Below, piece by piece: positions 30,167 through 36,985 of a stretch of DNA of 36,985 bases. The stretch lies in NCBI GenBank assembly GCA_947457105.1, contig CANGUP010000010.1:1-36985 (forward strand), in the 5' to 3' direction. This DNA comes from Flavobacteriaceae bacterium. Lineage in GTDB: Bacteria > Bacteroidota > Bacteroidia > Flavobacteriales > Flavobacteriaceae. How positions within the stretch are numbered: position 1 is the first letter of the stretch; every line of letters starts with the position of its first letter. A program made the translations under genes and the position numbers. Below the pieces are notes generated by a model. The model worked only from the letters and a program-made list of their open reading frames with translations. It was not told the DNA's origin and searched no databases.

Positions 30167-33100
30167 TTAATTTCCAAAGTTGTATCTTAAAGTGAATCCA
30201 CCTCTAATATTTGTCAATGGAAATGATGTTGAAATTACTGCTTGAGAGAACGAATGATCGTAATAGAAAATTGCAGTTAGGTTTTTACTAAACGAATAAT
30301 CGGCTGTTAATCTTGCAGACCAAATGTTTTGTCCTCCACCTAATTGATTGTTGTTATAATCTAAATAACGTACAATGGTTTTATTATTTCTGTAAGAGAA
30401 ATCTATTTTCAAATTGATATCACTTTTTATAACACCCGATGGATTATCGGCTAATTTAGTTGAAAAAATAACATCTTTAAAACGATAACCAGTTCCAATT
30501 ACATATTCAATTCCCTTTACTTCTGTCAATAGATTATTATCAAAACTTAGAGATAATGCTCTGTCTTTTTTCATTTCAGCTAGAAACTTGAACGAACTTT
30601 TAGTTTCTAAATCTAAACGAATTAAAGGATTAAATTGTTCAACTAAATTCACATTTCCAACAAGAGTTCTTTCATATAAATTCCCGTTTAGTGGATTTAC
30701 ACCTTCTTGATAATCTAAATTAGATCGGAATGAATTTATTGTATAAGATGCTTTATAATTATGTTGTAAAGAGAAACGTTTGAACTTATCTTTAAAATAT
30801 TTATAACGCATTAATCCATTATATTTTACATTCCAGTTAGGAATTGGGAAATTTCTCAAGATTCCTAGGGAAACATCAGAAGCTCCAGCACCTGTGTAGG
30901 CAGCTAAGAATGCCGGCAATAGAACCGATTGGCTATTTTTGCCAAAACCAGCAGGATATCCTTCAGCATCGACTGCATAAGGTGCGCCTCCGTAATAATT
31001 TGAGGCCAATCTGTTTGCTATTTTTAAACGATTTTCTCTAAAATCATCAAAAGCTTCTGAACCAAATTCGTCACTATTCTTAAATGCTGTTTTAATCAAA
31101 ACAGTTGATATTGCAAAATTTCCTGTACTATATGGCGATCTTGAATTGTAAGTTCCATCAGGAGAAACGTCGTACTGTTCTGAGAAATTATTAGCATACG
31201 TTCTGTTTCCACTCAAGTCGATTTTGAAATCTGGAAATAAATCAATATTAGCTGTATAATCTAGTGTTCTAGTTAGAATTTGAGTATAATTTAAATTGAA
31301 TTCTGGAAAAGAAGTTAGCCAACCATTTTTAGCGGCTTCAAAACGAACGTCATCTTGCGAACCAAAAGCAAAACCTAACGAAGGTTTAGCTGTTCCAAAG
31401 AAACCAATACTTGGAAGGAATCCTGGCAAAGCAGTTCCTTGATTTTCTGTGTAATTGATTTGAATGTTTTTCACACTTGTTAAAACACCAACTAAACCAT
31501 CTAGAAAAACATTTCTATCTTTAGCTGGAGTAGCTGCTTGACTAGTTACTTTTTGACCAGGCTTTGGAGGACCAACTTGTGTTGTTTTGTTTTGCTTTTT
31601 GGTTTTATTCAATCCTAAATACTTATAAAAACTTTCCATATTGAATTGGGTATTCAATTTATGAGAACCTGCATTTTGAATTGTGTTACCTAAACTGTAC
31701 TCAATTCCGTTAGAGATAACAGATGAGAATGCCAATGAGGAACGTTGCCAACTAAAATTACCTGTATAAGTATAACTAGATTTGACAAAGCTCAAAAATG
31801 GAATTTTATTTAATGGCAACTCATAATTAACTAACAACTGTTGGTTGTGTTGGTTGGGCGAGCCAATATTCCAATAATCTGTCCAAATTGTGTAGGAGTT
31901 ATCTGGATTATTGTTTTCGTCCATATAATTTCTAACTATATTATTAGAAGTCGCATTAAAATTAAGTTTCAACGATTTAGTTAGGTTATAATTAAATCCA
32001 TATTGATAGTTGAACAAGAAATTTCTTTGGTATAAAGCATCCAAACCAAGTCCTTCAACATCAACTAATCTAAATTGTTGTCTATTGAATTGACGTATAA
32101 TATTTGAACTGAAAGAGATATTTGCAGGTAAATAATTGAAATTAAAATCGCTCAACAATTTCCAATAGCTACTTTTTTTGAAAGCTTTTACTTTTTTGAA
32201 AGGCTCTAGTGGTTTCGATTGAAATGCATAGGTATAATCTGCAGTAGTATTTACTTGTTGATCTATAAAATTTTCAAGTTCAAAATTATGTCTATCTACT
32301 TGATTGTAAGAATATGAAAGTGTTAAGTTTTCTGGATCATAGAAATGTGGTTTTTGCTTTTCGCCACGTTCTTTTTTTACACCAATAAAGTTGATACTTT
32401 TTCTCTTAGTATAATCAATTGCTCTATTTCTAATATTTCGTTTTTCTGCTTCATCAGCCGTAACATCTAGCAATTGTTGTAATTTAATATCTTGATTAAA
32501 CGGATCATATTGAGGCGTAATAAACTCTTCGCCGACAGCATAATTAAACGGAAGATTTACACCCCATTTTTTTGGCAAAAGTTTACCCAAACTCATGTTG
32601 GTAACAACGTTATACTGTAAGATATCTTCACGACTTCTCTCGTTTGGTCCTTGTTCTAAAGTTCCAAAACCTATAGTACTTAATCTACCAGTAGCAGAAA
32701 TATTAGCAAAATCAGCAAGATTACCATCTAAACTCGCAACTGCTGCCATACCACCTTTGTTGTCCATTTCAGCAAGACGAAGTTCATTGAACCATACTTC
32801 TCCTTTAATACGTCTAGGATTTAATGGATGTTGTGGAGTATTCAAATCATCAGTTTGGTTTTTTACACCAATCATTAATGTTCTTACTAAACCGAAATTA
32901 GGATTTCCTCGAATACCTAGTTTTAATTTATTTACTTTGCCGGAAGCTGAAGGATTCATGTCTGGATCATCTTCATTTCTATAGAAAATTTCACCTGGAG
33001 TGTAGACATAATTTAAAGCTAAAATTTTTAGTTTGGTTAATAATTCTGTAGAAATATCAATTCTATTAGATTCTGGCCAAACACCTTCTGGTGAATTATC

Positions 33101-36100
33101 TCCAAACTGCGTTCTCTTTAACGGAATTTCAACTTGATAAAAGTTTTCTGTAAAGTCATTACCGAAACGAATGAAAGCAACCATTTCATCATCTTCTAAA
33201 GATGTAACATCATCGGCTGGTGCTTCCGCATGAACAAACATTTTCAGTTTTTTAAACTGACGCATATCTACACTAACATTTTTAAATACAGCTCTAGAAT
33301 CTCCTGGCTCTAAACCATCACCATCAACACGTAAAGCCAAGGATTGCTCATTTTGTGGGATTAAAGTATTATTAAAAAACAACTCTTCTAATTGAACCCC
33401 TGGAGGTGTTACATAATTAATAGGCAATCTATCTCCATTTTCTTGAATATTTAGTGCTTGAGCATCAAAATCGGTACCATCATCAGAGGTATCTGTATCT
33501 GTTGGATCTAACGTGTTTTCAAATCTTCTCCATTCACCTCGAACTAAATCTAAAGCTCCAAAACGCAATGTAATTTGACTTTCAAAACCTGTCATGAAAA
33601 GTCTCATGAATCGAATAGAACGAAAATCTGAAATGCTTCCAACTGTATTTTCTGGTTGTGAAACCGGCACTTTAAACTGAATCCATCTTGCTTGAGTAGT
33701 TTCGCCATTTGATAATGTTACCGTGGTTTCTCTTACATCGGTAACATATCTAGTATTTCCTACTGCCATTCCTGGTCTTACATCAATACCATATTCATAA
33801 TAGGCATTGATTGTATTCATGGTATTGTCTCTATTGATGTCCTCAACATCTGGAACCGTTGTAGAACCCCGATTGGTATCTGTAACATCTATTGGTGAAT
33901 TTCCTTCTGTTCCATTATAATTTTTATAACGATCAAAAATATTTCCAGTAGTATTTAAGAAATAAGTAAAATTATCTTGAGCTGGATCTGCAAATGATGC
34001 GAAACTTGGAAATTTTGCTGCTTCCTGAGCATCATTCAATCCATTAAAACCAATATCTTGAGCCGTTCTATTTCCTGGATCAGAATCGAAAGCATAGATT
34101 AATGATTGAGAAGCTGGAACATCTCCCCAAAGCGGTTGCGGATTAACAACTATTTGATTACTACCAACACCATTTTCATAGAATTTTCGTCCGTCTTTAA
34201 GAACATCTTCCGATATTTCACCAAGATTTAAATAAACTTTACCAATATTAGTACTTGGAGTTTGAGCGGTAGGATTTCCTGGGTCAAAATATGGGTCTAA
34301 CATCCAAAATTGTACGTACTCCACATTAGATTGTTCAAAATTGGTTGAATTTATGGCACGAACTATTCCACCAAAATTATCTTCTGGATTTGGTATAGTG
34401 TTATCTGGTGCAGTTGCTGTATTAAAATTGTAAGGACCACGCTCATTTGGAAAATACGTTAAATCTAAAGTATTTACAACTTGAGTTTGTCCTTGAGCGA
34501 TTACTGTATTTGGAAATAACTCTTGACTGAAAATTCTTCTTGTTGAATTAAGCGACAAATCATCTTCAGAAATTCCGGATGGTCTTTGTGTATAAAAAAC
34601 TGGGTCAATAGTATACCAAGCCAATTTTGCTCTTTTAAAACCATATTCCAAACCATTAGAAGTTCCTCCAAAGTCAGGATAACTTGGTAATACTCCTGTT
34701 GTTGGTTTTTCTGGTGTAGAAGATAAAAACCAAGAAAAAGGTGATTTCAAATCAATTGTTGTTTGTGAGCCTTCAAAATCATCAACATAAATAGTTGCTT
34801 CGCCTTCAAAACGATCGGCTTTTGGCGAATTTGGTTGTAAGTAAGCTACTTCACCTCTAAATGAAACCACAGAAGGAACATCCGTATCTATATTTGGAAG
34901 TTTATTTACCATTCTGGTCAAGAAAGGTACTTCTGTTGAATAAGCTGTATTTATTCCGTAAATAGAATTGTTTACCGATTCTTGTCCGTAGTTAGATTTT
35001 TGAGTAAAAGGTCTTTCTGTCATTTTTAAGAAAGTTGCTCCTAAAATGAATTTTTCAGAAAATTTGTGCTCTACATTTACACCAAAAAAACGTCTTGTTT
35101 GTTGACCAAAAACAGAGTTGTTCTCTACAGAAACTTCAATTGGCGTATTCGAAGCTGATAATGCTGGGTCAAGAATTTGCACTCTACCTGCTTGATAATT
35201 TACAGTGTAATCAACTCCTTCAACAAGAAGTCTTCCTCCAGCGGTAACTACTACAGAACCTTTAGGTACATTGAAAGCACCAATTGGAATTCCATCTCCA
35301 CCTGAAGACTTGAATTTACCTCTAAGTTGGAATTTATTTTTTTCACTGTCTTGCAAAGCTGCTGCCTGTGTACTTTTATATAAGGTTCTAAAAACGTATT
35401 TAGCTTGATTGGCATTGTAAACTAAAGTTGGGTCACCATTGTAATCTTCACCTGCTCCACTTCTTAATTTTTCAAATAAGTACTTACCGAAAGGTTCTAC
35501 AGAAGTAAAAATCAATCTACCATTTTGTTGATCTACAGTCAATCCTGGAATAAAATCGAAGAATCCGTCGCCTCCGTTTTGTGGGTCATTGTTAAAGTTC
35601 AATTGGTCAATTCCAAAAACTTTTAACAAAGGTGTTTGTTCAACTCCGGCTGGAAGTGGTGTTGTAGAATTGGCTTGAGTTATGTAATTTAATGGAGATG
35701 GATCTGCGTATAAAATATTGAATTTAAAATCTTCTTTTTGCAATTGATAACCACCAGGAATTTGATAGATGTTTTTCATCATCAATCCCCAAATTGGTTT
35801 TTGAACTGTAGTTAAACTACTTTTAAGCATTTTCAATATTAATGCTTGTGATGATGGCACTCCACTTGGGTCTACTTGTGTTGCTTCTACTCCATCATTA
35901 CCAAATTCACCTACTTGGTATACTTGGTCTCCTATAGTATATTGATAAGCTACTGCAAGAACTTCGTCATTTGCTAAACGCTGTTGTAAAGAGATGTATC
36001 CCAATTGAGGATGATAAGTAAACTCGTTTGGACTAAGCTTTCTTGCATTTTCTAATTTTGCATAATCAATACCCTCACTTACAGGAACCGAATTATTAAA

Positions 36101-36985
36101 ACCTGCATTTGAAGTTACTATTTCTCTAATATTTGTATTTAAGAAACCGCCACCTAAAGTAATTAAAGCAGGATCATATTTATTGTTTGAGTTTTTAGAA
36201 GGAGTATCAATAGGTGCTAAGAAGAAGCTATTTCCAGGATTATCTGCTGGATTAATAGCTACGATTTCTGTTGGTAGAATTGGATTTAAAGTTCCAGATT
36301 CATTTAAAGCAGTTTCACCTAAATCTTGTAAGGCAATAATATTTCTAAGGTTATTATTATTTGTAGTAACTCTGTTTTGTCTGTTTGTTAACCAAACTTC
36401 AATACGTGTAATTTGAACTCTACTATCAATTTGAGGATAATTTCTTAAAGAGTAATCGTATTTGTTTTTGAAGTATTGCGATAGGAAAAAGTGTCTGTCG
36501 GCATCATATTCTTGAGCAAAAAGTTCAAAATTTTGGATTGTTCCACCGCCTTGAGAAGTAACGGTTTTTGTTTGTGATTTTTGTTCAGAGAAAACTCCGG
36601 TAACTGTTGTTTTTCCGAATTGTAATTGTGCTTTTACCCCAAATAAACTCTGTGCACCTCTAATCAATGAGCTGTTTAATGGCATATTTACGTTACCTAC
36701 TTCAATTTTTTGAATAATATCATCTTCTGTTGGAGCGTATTCTAATTTGATAAGATTTTGAAATGCAAAAGTAGACTGGGTATCATAATTGGCATTTACA
36801 TTTAATCTTGTACCCACTTTTCCCATCAAACTCATACTGATTCTTTGGTCAAAATCAAACGTTGTTGTAGCTCTATTTCTTGGAGAAAAGGATGGATTGT
36901 CTTGTCTAGTATGTCTAAAACCTAAATCTACTTCTACCGAACCTGTAGGTTTTACATCTATTGTATTTCCTCCAAAAATGGTTTC
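30167..36985 (-). CDS. sprA: SprA, outer-membrane translocon of the type IX secretion system (N-terminus cut by window edge)
   Basis: SprA (Sov in Porphyromonas) is the giant single-chain beta barrel through which T9SS cargo crosses the outer membrane. In flavobacteria it is also needed for gliding. The frame is open to the window edge and 2272 residues are visible. The first visible residues are ETIFGGNTIDVKPTGSVEVD, followed by LGFRHTRQDNPSFSPRNRAT, and about 100-150 N-terminal residues including the signal peptide are probably missing. Recognisable parts are GKVGTRLNVNANYDTQSTFA, SLIRGAQSLFGVKAQLQFGK, YLQPNSPKADRFEGEATIYV and DDFEGSQTTIDLKSPFSWFL in the first third. RRIKGEVWFNELRLAEMDNK lies in the middle, and the final strands are ADYSFSKNLTAIFYYDHSFS and GGFTLRYNFGN. 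A loop with a KTKKQNKTTQVGPPKPGQK stretch is low-complexity. The gene precedes gcvH. Confidence 0.96.
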   Translation of the reverse strand, partial: ETIFGGNTIDVKPTGSVEVDLGFRHTRQDNPSFSPRNRATTTFDFDQRISMSLMGKVGTRLNVNANYDTQSTFAFQNLIKLEYAPTEDDIIQKIEVGNVNMPLNSSLIRGAQSLFGVKAQLQFGKTTVTGVFSEQKSQTKTVTSQGGGTIQNFELFAQEYDADRHFFLSQYFKNKYDYSLRNYPQIDSRVQITRIEVWLTNRQNRVTTNNNNLRNIIALQDLGETALNESGTLNPILPTEIVAINPADNPGNSFFLAPIDTPSKNSNNKYDPALITLGGGFLNTNIREIVTSNAGFNNSVPVSEGIDYAKLENARKLSPNEFTYHPQLGYISLQQRLANDEVLAVAYQYTIGDQVYQVGEFGNDGVEATQVDPSGVPSSQALILKMLKSSLTTVQKPIWGLMMKNIYQIPGGYQLQKEDFKFNILYADPSPLNYITQANSTTPLPAGVEQTPLLKVFGIDQLNFNNDPQNGGDGFFDFIPGLTVDQQNGRLIFTSVEPFGKYLFEKLRSGAGEDYNGDPTLVYNANQAKYVFRTLYKSTQAAALQDSEKNKFQLRGKFKSSGGDGIPIGAFNVPKGSVVVTAGGRLLVEGVDYTVNYQAGRVQILDPALSASNTPIEVSVENNSVFGQQTRRFFGVNVEHKFSEKFILGATFLKMTERPFTQKSNYGQESVNNSIYGINTAYSTEVPFLTRMVNKLPNIDTDVPSVVSFRGEVAYLQPNSPKADRFEGEATIYVDDFEGSQTTIDLKSPFSWFLSSTPEKPTTGVLPSYPDFGGTSNGLEYGFKRAKLAWYTIDPVFYTQRPSGISEDDLSLNSTRRIFSQELFPNTVIAQGQTQVVNTLDLTYFPNERGPYNFNTATAPDNTIPNPEDNFGGIVRAINSTNFEQSNVEYVQFWMLDPYFDPGNPTAQTPSTNIGKVYLNLGEISEDVLKDGRKFYENGVGSNQIVVNPQPLWGDVPASQSLIYAFDSDPGNRTAQDIGFNGLNDAQEAAKFPSFASFADPAQDNFTYFLNTTGNIFDRYKNYNGTEGNSPIDVTDTNRGSTTVPDVEDINRDNTMNTINAYYEYGIDVRPGMAVGNTRYVTDVRETTVTLSNGETTQARWIQFKVPVSQPENTVGSISDFRSIRFMRLFMTGFESQITLRFGALDLVRGEWRRFENTLDPTDTDTSDDGTDFDAQALNIQENGDRLPINYVTPPGVQLEELFFNNTLIPQNEQSLALRVDGDGLEPGDSRAVFKNVSVDMRQFKKLKMFVHAEAPADDVTSLEDDEMVAFIRFGNDFTENFYQVEIPLKRTQFGDNSPEGVWPESNRIDISTELLTKLKILALNYVYTPGEIFYRNEDDPDMNPSASGKVNKLKLGIRGNPNFGLVRTLMIGVKNQTDDLNTPQHPLNPRRIKGEVWFNELRLAEMDNKGGMAAVASLDGNLADFANISATGRLSTIGFGTLEQGPNERSREDILQYNVVTNMSLGKLLPKKWGVNLPFNYAVGEEFITPQYDPFNQDIKLQQLLDVTADEAEKRNIRNRAIDYTKRKSINFIGVKKERGEKQKPHFYDPENLTLSYSYNQVDRHNFELENFIDQQVNTTADYTYAFQSKPLEPFKKVKAFKKSSYWKLLSDFNFNYLPANISFSSNIIRQFNRQQFRLVDVEGLGLDALYQRNFLFNYQYGFNYNLTKSLKLNFNATSNNIVRNYMDENNNPDNSYTIWTDYWNIGSPNQHNQQLLVNYELPLNKIPFLSFVKSSYTYTGNFSWQRSSLAFSSVISNGIEYSLGNTIQNAGSHKLNTQFNMESFYKYLGLNKTKKQNKTTQVGPPKPGQKVTSQAATPAKDRNVFLDGLVGVLTSVKNIQINYTENQGTALPGFLPSIGFFGTAKPSLGFAFGSQDDVRFEAAKNGWLTSFPEFNLNYTQILTRTLDYTANIDLFPDFKIDLSGNRTYANNFSEQYDVSPDGTYNSRSPYSTGNFAISTVLIKTAFKNSDEFGSEAFDDFRENRLKIANRLASNYYGGAPYAVDAEGYPAGFGKNSQSVLLPAFLAAYTGAGASDVSLGILRNFPIPNWNVKYNGLMRYKYFKDKFKRFSLQHNYKASYTINSFRSNLDYQEGVNPLNGNLYERTLVGNVNLVEQFNPLIRLDLETKSSFKFLAEMKKDRALSLSFDNNLLTEVKGIEYVIGTGYRFKDVIFSTKLADNPSGVIKSDINLKIDFSYRNNKTIVRYLDYNNNQLGGGQNIWSARLTADYSFSKNLTAIFYYDHSFSQAVISTSFPLTNIRGGFTLRYNFGN

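Noticed and set aside
32595..32984. Open frame of 129 codons opposite sprA
   Set aside because: It lies entirely inside strongly conserved sprA coding sequence and resembles no known protein.
1..36985. tRNA/rRNA genes, IS elements, CRISPR arrays or a transfer island
   Set aside because: I found no cloverleaf, transposase, regularly spaced repeat array or integrase; composition looks uniform by eye across the window.

Overview
The window is AT-rich chromosomal DNA from a member of the Bacteroidota, most likely Flavobacterium or a close relative in the Flavobacteriaceae. The evidence is the gene content: a SprA translocon gene, a RemB-like gliding gene, a type IX secretion (T9SS) cargo with a C-terminal sorting domain, a DUF6089-uppS-bamA-ompH-ompH-murI cluster, and a flavobacterial cytochrome oxidase cluster with two subunit III genes. 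Many genes are also preceded by the Bacteroidota promoter pattern (TAnnTTTG at -7, in some cases with TTG 17-23 bases upstream), and clear Shine-Dalgarno sites are rare. I see no tRNA, rRNA, IS element, prophage or CRISPR array. Almost everything is core housekeeping or envelope biology.

Left part (1-4.9 kb): the 5' part of clpP (cut by the window edge) and tig lie on the minus strand, each apparently with its own promoter and with a terminator between them. Next come a small membrane protein gene (phage_holin_4_2 family), a T9SS-exported protein on the plus strand, a shared bidirectional terminator, and a minus-strand pdxJ-hydrolase pair.

Plus-strand block (4.9-16.1 kb): a CBS-domain gene coupled to NAD kinase, then the envelope-biogenesis cluster DUF6089 / uppS / bamA / two ompH (Skp-like) genes / murI. 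An RsuA-family pseudouridine synthase, an NTF2-like protein, a broken dodecin gene, a LEA-like helical protein and an MscS channel follow.

Middle (16.1-21.1 kb): a minus-strand series tolC - membrane-fusion adaptor - tsaB, with no pump gene beside it. A DUF4403 lipoprotein gene is divergent from tolC, and both genes have good consensus promoters.

Respiration block (21.1-26.3 kb, minus): cyoE (heme O synthase), two subunit III genes and subunit IV end at a perfect terminator. A second unit follows: a cysteine-free SCO-like protein, a true SCO copper chaperone, a DUF420 membrane protein and a small CxxC membrane protein. This looks like an oxidase module plus its copper and heme assembly factors. 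Subunits I and II are not in the window.

Right part (26.3-37 kb, minus): sprA (N-terminus beyond the edge), gcvH, vanZ-family, deoC and remB, an arrangement I remember from Flavobacterium johnsoniae. SprA is the outer-membrane pore through which cargos such as the 2.4-kb protein leave the cell.

I did not find a clearly new multi-gene system. The observations most worth a second look are the dodecin gene with three in-frame stops and no frameshift, the cysteine-free SCO paralogue next to a normal SCO, a TonB-C-like domain at the front of the RemB-like protein, and several places where an intrinsic terminator runs directly into the next gene's promoter or start codon.
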